Origin: Porogramme epimiltina
Taxonomy: Eukaryota; Basidiomycota; Agaricomycetes; Polyporales; Polyporaceae
Assembly: GCA_900155495.1 (NCBI GenBank)
Contig: FTLJ01000464.1
Coordinates: 1-21,796 of the forward strand
Length of the DNA: 21,796 bases
Reading direction: 5' to 3'
Below are positions 1-8,988 of the stretch, piece by piece (position 1 is the stretch's first letter; the number at the start of each line of letters is the position of its first letter). The notes beneath the pieces were generated by a model, which had not been told where the DNA came from, ran no database searches, and saw only the letters and a list, made by a program, of their open reading frames with translations. Position numbers and translations under genes: made by a program.

Positions 1-245
1 GGAGGCGAATGGTGAGGAGGTAGTCGAGGCTCTCATCTGCCTCGTGCAGGTTGAGGACGGAAGGCTGGACAAGGACACGCACACTCACCAAAGAACGCGA
101 TCTTCCCGTCCCCCAGGGGCGCGCGCATACGGGCAATCCATCCTTGGGCCTTCTGCGCGCCGTATTCCGTCGGGAACTCGAGGGATGGCGGAGGGGCGAT
201 CGCCTCGAGCACGCTGGATTCGAACAGGTCCTCATAGCCGGACAT
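1..245 (-). CDS. 5' end of an unrecognised gene (partial, runs off left edge)
   Basis: The ATG is at 245-243, and the first exon (245-89) encodes 52 residues plus one base, beginning MSGYEDLFESSVLEAIAPPP. A 52-nt intron follows, with donor GTGAGT at 88 and acceptor GCAG ending at 37. Joining 89 to 36 restores an open frame (phase 1) that continues DESLDYLLTIRL to the window edge. The alternative AG at 41 gives an immediate stop, which supports the chosen acceptor. The N-terminus is acidic with no signal peptide or membrane segment. I do not recognise the family, and only about 64 residues are visible. The exon-intron logic is good evidence that it is a real gene; its function is unknown. Confidence 0.6.
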
Positions 246-650
246 GCCCTCTCTTGGGAGAGCTGGCCAAGTTGGTCGTGGGGGTCGTCGGAGTCGCCGG
301 AGTCAAGACCGTAGTCCGAGTGAGCAGAAGCAGTCGTGGGGAAAGAGAAGAGGGCGAGAGGAGAACGCGATCGCTGCGCCTGACATCGTCCTCCGCGGTC
401 ACGGTCGTGTTCGCAAGCGCCGGCCGCCATCCTGCCTCCCACCATCACCGTCGTGCTTCTGTAGAATCTGTACCGTAGCATACAACAACTTATGTATCTG
501 CTGCAGCTCAAGCAGCACCTTTTATCCCGCATTGCTGCCTTGCCTTACCCCTTGGCACCCTGCCAGTTGTGGCTTCCAGCCGCCCCGCAACCATTGGCTG
601 AAAACCACTCGTATTGGCACATTTTACCAACTTTCCCCTGCCCTACAAGC
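246..650. other. Non-coding stretch upstream of the left-edge gene
   Basis: This stretch lies between the start of the left-edge minus-strand gene and the KDZ transposase relic, and presumably holds that gene's promoter. The plus-strand open frames here have low-complexity, Arg/Ser-rich translations and no recognisable motif. I see no clear TATA box and no repeat. Confidence 0.4.
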
Positions 651-2217
651 TGACGTGCGGAACCAGCCCATACTCTCATCCGGGAGTGGAAAGAATATTG
701 TGAGGAGCGTGCTCCTGCAGTGCTAGCATACAACAGCGTCTCCACTGGGTCAGGGCCAGCCAATGTCGCTGTGTGGGAAGAGGAGGTGAAGGCTCTCAAG
801 GACAAGCGACAGATGAATCATGCTGAAATGGACGCATTTGATGCTCAGAACGTGGATCGTGAGTTCTACTTGTCACACCCCCTGCTGCGTTCTTGCAAAA
901 CAAAGTAATCGTCTGGACTCTGGACATAGTGCCTACACGTAAAGACTTGCAGGCAGGATTGGTGGAGAGAGAGCTCCACGGTGGGCCGAAGACTGCAGGG
1001 CAAGCAGATTGGCTTGTAAAGGGCATAGCTGTGCATCAACGGAGGTATGCGCCCCCGCCAGTCAACGTTTTCTTTCAGCGATTGCTTACAGCACCATGCT
1101 GTGTTAGACTTGATGATGTCGCACACCTCGCTCGGAAGACGGGCCTCGAGGCCGACAGCAAGTCCCGATTGCAGCTTGCTCAAGCCCGGCAGAAGCTACT
1201 CAAAGCGATAACAACCTTCAACAGCGAGGCTCGAAAGTTCTTGCCAGGTTCTGTGTTTTCAATCAGCTTCAACAACGAATCAGAACAAGATCTCGGTGAA
1301 GAATGGGACAATCTAATCGACGACGCCGTAGTTGGCGATGTTGTCATCGACGAAAGCGATCTATCACATCCTGAACGGAGAAAAATCGCGATGCCGTCGA
1401 CCCTCGTTTGGGCGTATCTGAAGGGGAACAAACTTACCCATCTGGAGTCGGAGAAGGAGTGAATACTTCTCATCGGCGCGATGAACGATGCACTACAAGA
1501 CATTCGCGCTGGAACTAGTTACAAGTCCTACGTCTATTATGCAAAGGTTCGGAATGCGTCTTCGACTCGTACTCGTCTTCGAAGTTCCTTCAACGATATC
1601 CGCGTCACCAACGCCGCCATCGTTCGCTGGCACATCCGCATGTACATGCACTGTGGGAAGTGTCTCTCATCCCTCTATGACATGTCCAAACGAGAGAGCA
1701 AGAAGGAATGCAAGATCCTGATGGAGACATATCTCCCAATCACCCGAGAAGACCTCAAGGTAGACGCTACGATTCAAGTTCTCGAGCCCATTTTGCAGGG
1801 GCTTCGAAATGTGCACTCCTCTTGGATCTGGAAGCTGCGTGCAAAATCAGGTTCCAATGCCGAGAAGGAGCCGTGGTCGATGGCACATGAGTCTTGGAAT
1901 ATATTTCATGCTGACAAAACATCTAAGTCTTCAGTGACTCTAGATCTTTGAGTCAGTGCGCCGTTCCATTTGGCTCCGTGCATTTGCCCTTGGATGGAGG
2001 AGGGCGCGATAGTCAAATCGGAAATGGATTGCCGCGTAGTGCTGTTCTTCCGAAGACGCGCAGAAGATTGGCGAAAGTGGTCGATCTCATCATTCAAGGG
2101 GAAGGGTCGCAACTTCAAGGCATACGGTATGCCCTCAGGCAGGCTGCGATGTGGGTTGGTCTGGCAGCACATGCTCGGACGTCGTTTGATACTGCCCTTG
2201 CAAAGTATAAGCCATAG
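651..2217 (+). pseudogene. KDZ (CxC-type) transposase relic, C-terminal portion
   Basis: The translation resembles the C-terminal half of basidiomycete KDZ/cysteine-cluster transposases. In order it shows: a Trp/Glu-rich helix (WEEEVKALKDK, about 776-808); TGLEADSKSRLQLAQARQKL with a following FLPG (about 1140-1245); the PSTL..(L)..EKE block (1393-1459); NDALQDIRAG (1484-1513); STRTR; an A.IVRWHIRMY helix; ITREDLKV; RN..SWIW; EMDCRVVLFFRRRAEDW; and a final frame ending ALRQAAMWVGLAAHAR..FD. Known family members carry these blocks in the same order. The 893-1951 and 1970-2130 stretches share one frame, interrupted by TGA at 1460-1462 and 1949-1951; a frameshift near 2125-2130 moves the last block to another frame, ending at TAG 2215-2217. 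The first part (651-908) is in a third frame. The N-terminal domains and element ends were not found. It is a dead, 5'-truncated copy. Assignment to KDZ is from remembered motifs; the CxC2 subtype is a guess. Confidence 0.72.
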
Positions 2218-2444
2218 TTTTAACTCATGATTCAATACATTATACGTTATCAGGATCCCCCCTGAGCAGCCAGGCCGTGCTCGATGCTCCCGAAGGTTGT
2301 GGATGAATTCTTTCCCTCGCCAGGTCAAGCGCTCAGGTCCCTGCACACCTCGAAGCGCTGGTCGCCCTAGTAATATGTCGGGTCCACGTCACGATCCGTA
2401 CGGCCAGTCGTCTACAACGGCCCCCACTGGGATCACAGTTCACG

Positions 2445-3617
2445 ATGAAGATGTGTTCGTCAGAGCCGTGTACCTCCGACCACCTCCTAGTACCCGGGCT
2501 CTCTACCTCTCCTACTGGCTCTGCACACTCTGCCCCAGCGCGCTTGTCAAGCGGCGCATTTGTTGAGTTGCGTGGATCCCTCTCCTCCCCCACGTCCATC
2601 TCCGCCATCTCCGCGACTTTGTCTACTCCAGCCCCCAAGCCCGATGCACACATCATGTGCTATTATCGCCTCTCCGACATCTACGGCTTCGGCCCCCTTC
2701 CTCCCTCCCCCCCTCTCGCGCCCAGTGTCAACGTGGACGATGCGCAGACCGCCCCCGTTTTGGAAAATGGCATTATTATGGCCGCTCGCCGTATCCAAGC
2801 CGCTCTCTGCCCCGAGAAGCCTAAGCGCTCTTCATGGGGCATACCTACCTTCACCAACCCTGCTGACGACTACAAGCCTATCCCCGGATGGACGGACGGC
2901 TCCAACGCCTGGCGAGCATATGTGTACGGCTTTGCGCCGCCTCGGGACTTCACCAGCACGGAACCTGACGAGGCTGCCCGCCGTGCTTACGTCGCGAGCC
3001 CCCACCGGCCATACAAGGATCACTGTCCCGCATTCACAGCCAAGGTCTATGCGCTTCCCGTTCCCGACACCAGGACTGAAGAGCTTCGCTGCCAATTCAT
3101 TACATCTCTCTCTCGTCGATCGGCGTCCCGTACCTCCATCCGCCACGCACTCGGAGCCTCTACCTCCCCCACTGGCTATGCACGCTCTAAGTCAACTCGC
3201 GAGGTCTCTCTCGTCAAGGCTGGTGCTGAAGACCTCCTTGTCGTCCCCAATGTGAAGATGCGCCGCCCCAAGTCGGGCATGTCCAGGGCAGGGAACAACA
3301 GCTCAAGCACATTGGAACTAGAAAGCGATAACTCCACCGCCGCCCCCCCTTCGATCAGAAACTCTCGGCCATCCCCTAGTGTGTATTTAAAGCCTTCCAA
3401 TGAATATCAACTTGATGACTAACCTTTACCTTCAGCCCGCATGCGGAGCTATGCGTCAGAGACCTTTCGTTATCCCATCATGCGTGTGGCTCCGAAGAAG
3501 GAGAAGCGCATTGAACGTCGGACCGTCAATGGCATCGTGCAAGAAGTCGAGGTCGAAGTGCTCGTGGAAGAACCCATCAAGCGACTCTTCCTCTTCGGAG
3601 GCACTTGCAAAAGTTAG
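2445..3617 (+). CDS. Two-exon gene of unknown function, Ser/Pro-rich N-terminus
   Basis: Exon 1 is 2445-3378 and exon 2 is 3436-3617. The 57-nt intron has donor GTGTGTA, branch point GACTAAC and acceptor TTCAG, and splicing keeps the frame (phase 1). The product is about 371 residues. Exon 2 encodes a convincing C-terminus: SYASETFRYPIMRVAPKKEK, then a Val/Glu-rich segment, ending FLFGGTCKS before TAG at 3615. The middle has Trp/Tyr-rich blocks (SSWGIPTFTNP, GWTDGSNAWRAYVYGF) typical of a folded domain. A basic Ser/Arg-rich linker precedes the last exon. No signal peptide or membrane helix is evident. The start is uncertain: ATG at 2445 gives a low-complexity Ser/Thr/Pro leader, while ATG at 2655 (MCYYRLSDIYGFG) gives 301 residues and may be the true start. 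I do not recognise the family. Confidence 0.65.
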
Positions 3618-4541
3618 GCATGACCCATTCATGGGCAGCTGGCAAAGAACCAATACCTCTTTCCATCATCACTGACCACCATCTTGTGCTCATCCTGCAT
3701 ACCCCGCCATCAATACCTCAGGCTGGATAGCTTGCCGACACCCGCACCCACAGTGCCAGAAGCCCATTGCACTTGCACTAGCATTCACACTGCCATTATC
3801 ATCGCATCCTCAATGGCTCATTCACCACTCATCGCCTGCCACTCTTGAAGACTGGGACACCTCATATCCTATGGCCCATCTAACTCTCCTATGACCCCAC
3901 TCCTCTTCCCCATCTGCGCTAATTCCAACACTCGAGGCTGCAAAAAGTCCTTCTGCATCGGCTTAGCGTCAATAGGGTCCTGCGCGCTGCGCACTGCTCC
4001 ACAGGGGATGGATGTGTATGCAGCTGCTGCACTTATGCATCATCCTGCCATTGCACCGCTTTTCAGCAGCGTGGGCGTTTGGATATTTGTATACTGCCGT
4101 GTATCACTAACTCGCTTGCTCAGCCACTCATCTTCATTCTTTTGGTCTTCCATATCTTCTCTCCCTCGGCTGCTCTTCATTTTTGCTTGAGGTTTGATTT
4201 CTCACACTGGTCATATGAACAGTATGAACACTTCTAGTATTGTGTCCGATGCTTTATCATCCATGCTGTATGTCTTGCTTTCAAGTCCTCCACACATCTG
4301 CTAGTTCTTGGTTCTTTTCGTGCTTAAAAGTAACTCTCCCATCCCTCCCCACATCACACTGTTTTGCACATCATAATGATCATATACATTCTGTAAACGG
4401 GCGAGAGCGGGAAGCGACTCGATTCGTATAGATACGCTACCGGGTATATAAGGGATACGGAAAGATAAGGAAAGATACGTAGCACGCGGTAAGGAACGTA
4501 GTACATGCGGGAGCGATGACGCGAGAATTGTACAGTACCAA

Positions 4542-4862
4542 TGTCCGAATGTCCGATACTACAACACATTCCACATTGTAGGAAATTTAATGCACCAACA
4601 TCCACAATTAGTATACACAAGGGCATAGAATTTTCACCGGTGATGTGATGAACTACATGTTTAAATGTAGAGCATCAGCAAAATTCCTGAAGCCTGATAG
4701 TGTAAGGCTGGCCTGGCGGTGCTGCGCACACGATAGCCGCTCGTCTGCCAGACTGCCCGGCTGATGTCTATCATTTGGGCCGTCGGACATCGTGGGCGCC
4801 GACGATGTCCGTTAATACATAGTATGCCAGACGTTGTCCGATAGTACATAGCATGCCCAGAC
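4542..4862. repeat. Cluster of TGTCCG-containing short repeats
   Basis: TGTCCG occurs at 4542 and 4550 and again inside two imperfect tandem units of 29-30 bp at 4804-4832 and 4833-4862. Each unit runs TGTCCG, then a TACATAG core, then CATGCC or TATGCC, then AGAC. The reverse motif CGGACA is at 4784. The 4550 copy is followed by ATACTAC, close to the ATAGTAC of the second tandem unit, so all are probably related. Possible roles are binding sites for a regulator or remains of a repeat-bearing element; the sequence does not decide. Confidence 0.6.
4784..4811. repeat. Near-perfect 28-bp palindrome
   Basis: The arms CGGACATCGT (4784-4793) and ACGATGTCCG (4802-4811) are exact reverse complements. 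The centre contains GGCGCC, itself a palindrome, so the whole 28 bp is self-complementary except for one G:G position. It could bind a dimeric protein or form a cruciform. It lies about 1.2 kb from the nearest coding start or stop on either side, so no target gene can be assigned. Confidence 0.8.
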
Positions 4863-5368
4863 AATGTATGATGGTGTGCAGATAAAACAACGGCTGGGAC
4901 GATGGTTTTATACAGAGTACGAGGGAATGGGGGGTCTCAGATAGATACGGTATGCAGTACGGCGCGCCACGCGTTTAGGAACATTGCTTATTTCGATTAC
5001 CACTAGGCTAGTGTACTATACAGATAGACATACAAGAAATATACTATTCATCTCATTCTCAGTGTTACAAGGGACCACCGCCGCGAGATCCCGACCAGCC
5101 TTGAAAGCACCGGCGTCCATCCCGTTTGCGGACACCTGCTGAGTGGCCACAAGCACCAGGTTGCTCTCGGAGAGGGGAGAATAGACTCAAAAGGTCCGTG
5201 ACCCTGCCATGGGATGGGGTCGAAGCGGAGCGAGCGGTGCGAGTCGAGGTGGGGCACGAGCCGGATGCGGCCATGATGTGCGGGACCAATGCTGACAGGG
5301 AGTCGGAGGACGGTGTAGCAGGCAACGCGATCACGGAGGAGGCGGGGCGGGCAGGGGGCGGGGGGACG

Positions 5369-6010
5369 TCATGTTGGGGTGGTGTTCGTGCGGCGGACGT
5401 CCGGGCGTTGGGCGGCGAGGCGCCACTGGCGCTCCCAGTCCTGCAGGGCGCGGACGAAGCCCGAGTTGGGCTTGATGCAGGCGTGCTTGCGGCGGACGAG
5501 CTCGAACGCGGAGTCGTAGGACATGTTGTGCATGTAGATGAGGTACGCGATCACGACCGCGGCGGAGCGGGACACGCCCTGGACGGAACGGAACGCGCGC
5601 AGGGGGGATGAGGGGCGGGTGGGTACGCGCGAGCGGAGAGGGGCACGTACCTGCTGGCAGTGGACGAGGACGTTGACGCCGCGGCGGAGGTGGTCGTCGA
5701 TCCAGCGCACGGCGGCCTCGAGGTGGGGGCGGAGGTCAGCGGTGGTGGAGTCGAGGATGTCGAGGCGGTAGCACTCGAGCTTGTTGCCCTGTGCGGCGTG
5801 CGCCTCGACGGAGGGGAGCCAGGGCGCGTCGAGGACCTGGACGAGGGCCTGGATGCGGTTCGTGGACAGGAGGGCGGGGTCGAGGATGGCGGAGAAGGAG
5901 CCGAGGTAGAGCGCGCCGGTGTGCTGCTGGGGGGACGCGGGGAGGATGAGGTGCATGGGCGTGCACATGGCCTGCATGACCTCGGGGGGAAGGCTGTCGA
6001 AGCGGATCAT
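5369..6010 (-). CDS. Dual-specificity protein phosphatase (DSPc family)
   Basis: Exon 1 is 6010-5651 (120 codons) and exon 2 is 5578-5369 (69 codons plus TGA). The 72-nt intron starts GTACGT and ends GTCCAG. The spliced product of 189 residues is a single DSPc domain. It has an opening strand (ALYLGSFSAI), the general-acid Asp region (RLDILDSTTADLRPHL), the Cys-phosphatase signature HCQQGVSRSAAVVIAYLI with nucleophile Cys and P-loop Arg, then the helix MSYDSAFELVRRKHACIKPN and SGF.RAL. The intron falls exactly between HCQQ and GVSRS. DSPc enzymes remove phosphate from Tyr and Ser/Thr of proteins such as MAP kinases; this protein is a bare catalytic domain with a short N-terminal extension and no docking domain, so its substrate is not predictable. 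The ATG at 6010 is preferred over the long upstream open frame because a TATA box lies about 100 nt upstream and the upstream translation is GC-driven low complexity. Confidence 0.9.
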   Translation of the reverse strand: MIRFDSLPPEVMQAMCTPMHLILPASPQQHTGALYLGSFSAILDPALLSTNRIQALVQVLDAPWLPSVEAHAAQGNKLECYRLDILDSTTADLRPHLEAAVRWIDDHLRRGVNVLVHCQQVRAPLRSRVPTRPSSPLRAFRSVQGVSRSAAVVIAYLIYMHNMSYDSAFELVRRKHACIKPNSGFVRALQDWERQWRLAAQRPDVRRTNTTPT

Positions 6011-6108
6011 CGCGGGCTGAGGAGAGGGCGAGGGCGAGTGTGTCGGTGGTGGGGTGCGCTGGGTGGAGAATGTGGACTTGGCGAGGAGAGTGCGGGGACG
6101 GTGAGGGG

Positions 6109-6116
6109 ATATATAG
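6109..6116 (-). promoter_or_regulatory. TATA box of the phosphatase gene
   Basis: CTATATAT reads on the minus strand about 100 nt upstream of the phosphatase ATG. The leader after it is C-rich, with CGCCCTCGCCCTCTCC-like pyrimidine sequence just before the start codon, as is common in fungal core promoters. Confidence 0.6.
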
Positions 6117-8115
6117 CAGGCTGGGGAGGCCTCATCGGGAAGGGGAGCGTAGAGCCGAGCACGTGGAGGACGCTCGCAGAGTCTCGCCCGATGGAGAGGA
6201 GCGGTGGCGGGCGGGCGCCTGAAAAAAGAGCCTGGCCTTGGGCCGGTGCCTGTGTTGTCGCCCAGATCCGATCGGGCGCCAGGCCCGCCCTCGCCACGAG
6301 CGTCCGGCGTCTCAGACGGCCTCTGCCAGCGAGCGGGCGCACGATTCGTCTGACGGATCCAGCGAGGCCACTGCGCACGCCAGCCCCCCCGCCTTCGTCT
6401 TCGTCTTCGATGCCGCCTCTGACCGTGCGAGCGGACCGTGTGAGTCCTCGAGGAGATCTCCGTCTGCCCCGTCGACCCCCGCTCCCTCCTATGCCCCCTG
6501 AGACGTAAGCCCCGCGAAAGACAAAGTGCATGCATATTCAGTCCCGACGCCCGACGCTGCACGCCTAGGTACCACCACTCAATGCGCGCCATCGCTGCAG
6601 GCACCCCACTTATCTCCTCGCCGCCGAGGACTCTCCCCGTCTCATCTATCCCGCCCTTGTCCTCCCCTTCATATCCCCCGTGCCTCGCTCTTCCCCGCTC
6701 CCGCCAAATCACAAGCATCCTCTGCGCTCCCGCCCGCCTTCCAATGAATGCCCCTTGTCCCACCGCCGCAATCAGGAGCACTGCGCGCGCGCCAGGCCCC
6801 GAGGCGAACAAAGTGTGCAGCACGCGCTCTAAACCACCCGCGCCCGCCCCTGCGCGCGTCCTATTGCACCCCCCGCTTCCCCACCACGCGCCCGAGGGAC
6901 ACCGCGCGCCCCGCCCGCGCCCCTCACGCCACCCCCGCGGAGGCGATGCCGCGCGGGGGCGGCGGGGCGCGCGCGCGGGCTTCCGACTCGACGCGCGCGT
7001 CCGCGTTTCGGACGTCCCTCCTTGACTCAGGAGACACGTCGCTGCTCGCCCGCCGGCGCGTGCGAGCCCCGGCGCGCGCGCGGGGCGACGTGCGGCCTCG
7101 GGCGGGGGGCAGGGGTTAGAGGAGGAATGATAGGAGGCGGACGTCCTGTCCCCGCCGCGCGGCTGACGTCGAATCCTTCGATATTCGGCCCTCGTCAGTC
7201 TGATATGCTCCTTCGTCCCTTGAGAGGTACCCGTCCGAGTCGCTGCTGAGCCGTTGCAGGCACCCGAAGTCAAATATCTGCGCGAAACAGCAATGAGCAC
7301 CAGGTTTTGCTTTGGCAGCCTGCGTTAGACTAGACCGGGGGCGCGCACCTACCTGAGACGGCCGGAGTTCCGTATTTGGCAGTTGGGCATTCGCAGTTCG
7401 AGGCTTGCCGCTCCGAGCCAATGAGGCACCGCAGCCGAATCATACGAGAAGGCGTTCGGAGGAGTTTTCGTAAGGCCCGCGAGATCGCCCGCAGATCATC
7501 CTCGCCAGCGTGATTGTCATATGCAAACTCCCGTGCACGGAGCGCTCGAAATTTGGCCCTTAGGGTGTGCCGTGGCCCGCCCTGCAAGAACGTATGACGC
7601 TTCGCGTACCTACGTGCTCCAACCCTCCCGCATTCAAATCTCGGAGATTTCTTGTCAATCGTTGAATGCCTCGAGGCCTGGGCAGCCTACCAACGTGAGC
7701 GCACCGTTGCTTTACGCAGCTTGATAGTTTGTGGAGACAGAGAACACGCCATATGACACCCTGTGCAAGAGTACTCATATGCGGGGGTATGCTCAAAGGC
7801 ACATGCGATGAGATTGCAGGGGATGCTGCAGATGAAGGAGACGTAGGTGGAAGACAGCTGAAATTCGTCACCGCGCGGTAGCGGTGTTCATCGTGGTAGG
7901 CGCTTGTTTCCATGTGGCAAGCACGGGGCATTGCGTCATCGCCGCCCAATAGGCGCCAGTTAGTTTTTCTGCAACGAAACGCCCATTCATTCTTTGCCCG
8001 TTCGCATCCAAGGGCCTCGCTCGCATCTGGGCCTCGATGGATATCACGAGATTCAGTTTGTTCGCTACAATATATGGCCGCATGTCGGGTAAAATGTTCA
8101 CACGTTTCTATAGGC
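6117..8115. other. GC-rich upstream region and unresolved sequence
   Basis: From about 6140 to 7130 the DNA is extremely rich in G, C and CpG, so long open frames appear on both strands by chance; none has a recognisable motif. From about 7330 to 7720 on the minus strand there are peptide-like stretches (NLRDLNAGGLEHVGTRS near 7650; YDNHAGEDDLRAISRALRKL near 7500) separated by frame changes. They vaguely resemble leucine-rich stretches of fungal F-box proteins, but I cannot assemble a gene. I see no tRNA or repeat here. Confidence 0.35.
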
Positions 8116-8685
8116 TCAATGCACCGCTAGCAAACCTGCCAGTGGCCACACTGTACATGTGCCAACGTTGAGGAGGACCGAGAGCTTGTGGTCCTCGCGC
8201 CCGAGCGGTAGGAGGTGGATGGCACTGTGTACGGCATAGGGCGGGCAGTCGAGGAGGTAGTGTTTTGAGGTCTCGGGGGCTTCCGTGCAGGTCGGGCAGG
8301 TGCTAGTGAGGGACTTGCCGATGCGCTGTAGGTACGCATAGAATGAGATGTGACCCGTCCGTAGCTAGGTGAGGAGGTTAGTGTGGCGGCGTGCAAGGGG
8401 TTTCACGAGCTTAGCGAATTTCCCCGAGGGGAGCGAGTCGTCTATGTTCTTCATCTTGCGTGCCCTGGGGACCTCTGTCCACCTGCGTGCTGCCAGGGCC
8501 TTGAGCCTGAGTTCTTGCATGTAGTTCTGCCTCGCACGTGATGTTGAGAGGAGTTGAGGGGGCGGTTGAAAGAGAGAGGGACAACGCTGTGGTGGCCTTG
8601 ACGTATGACACTTCATCATGATCATCTTTCTCACACATGGTGGACGTGGGGCTATGTCAAGATCTCGAGGTTTCCAAAAACACAT
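8116..8685 (-). pseudogene. Non-LTR retrotransposon relic (C-terminal end of reverse transcriptase polyprotein)
   Basis: One minus-strand frame reads through 8685-8116 with a single internal TAG at 8367-8365. It shows the typical end of fungal LINE-like ORF2 proteins: a Trp-containing helix (ARRWTEVPRARKMKNIDDSL), PSGKFAKLVKPLARRHTNLL, then after the stop LRTGHISFYAYLQRIGKS, followed by a CCHC-type zinc knuckle (CPTC, eight residues, H, four residues, C). It ends WPLAGLLAVH before TGA at 8118. The motif set is known from the C-terminal region that follows RNase H in such elements. Everything 5' of this is missing, so it is a severely 5'-truncated dead copy, which is usual for LINE insertions. 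No poly(A) tail or target-site duplication was identified. Confidence 0.72.
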
Positions 8686-8756
8686 AACCAGGTATTATGT
8701 CGTATCAGGAGTCGGCATTTACTCCCACGTGAGCCCATTCCTGCTCCACAAACACA

Positions 8757-8970
8757 GGTAGCGAGGTGCGAATCCGTCAGAAGGGGATGTGGGGGCGATG
8801 GTCCAGAGTACAGAGGGCGTTAACAATGTGGAATGTGGGCAGTGCCAGGGGTGATGCTAGACGTGACGGTACTGTACAAGCTTTTGCTATCATGCAATAC
8901 GGTGAAACCTAATACGGCGGCCTGAAACTGACAGGGGGCATGTGCAGCCGTTTTCACCCTCCTTCGCCCC
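8757..8970 (+). repeat. Dispersed repeat, copy A (partner at 18127-18350)
   Basis: This segment aligns in the same orientation with 18127-18350, with many substitutions and small indels. Shared blocks in order: AGGTAGCGAGG, GGGCGATG.TCCAGAG, AGAGGGCGTT, GTGGAA.GTGG, TACTGTA.AAGCTTT.GCTAT, and CCTGA.ACTGACAGGGG. An inverted repeat lies near its right end: GGTGAAA (8901-8907) with TTTCACC (8952-8958), and ACGGC (8914-8918) with GCCGT (8947-8951). It ends about 20 bp from the stop codon of the first F-box gene. No coding capacity or terminal inverted repeats were seen. Confidence 0.7.
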
Positions 8971-8988
8971 TCTGGCGTATTAATATTT

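Larger units (their letters stand above)
3618..5368. other. Long intergenic region, no gene seen
   Basis: The first part is C/T-rich and compatible with a 3' UTR and terminator of the preceding gene. From about 4380 the composition changes. GATACG-type short repeats occur at 4430-4490 (with a TATATAAGG motif near 4444), followed by TGTCCG-containing repeats and a palindrome described separately. The region 5041-5368 is the 3' flank of the phosphatase gene. Open frames here are short and carry no recognisable motif. Confidence 0.5.

Noticed and set aside
4240..4600. Small genes suggested by a TATATAAGG motif and short open frames
   Set aside because: The frames are short, have no motif, and the region consists of small repeats.
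5660..6508. 282-codon plus-strand open frame
   Set aside because: It is the antisense shadow of the phosphatase exon and the GC-rich promoter; repetitive Gly/Glu/Val/Arg composition, no motif.
6011..7300. In-frame 430-codon upstream extension of the phosphatase open frame (minus strand)
   Set aside because: The translation is Arg/Pro/Gly-rich low complexity forced by GC-rich DNA, and a TATA box lies at 6109-6116 between it and the ATG at 6010.
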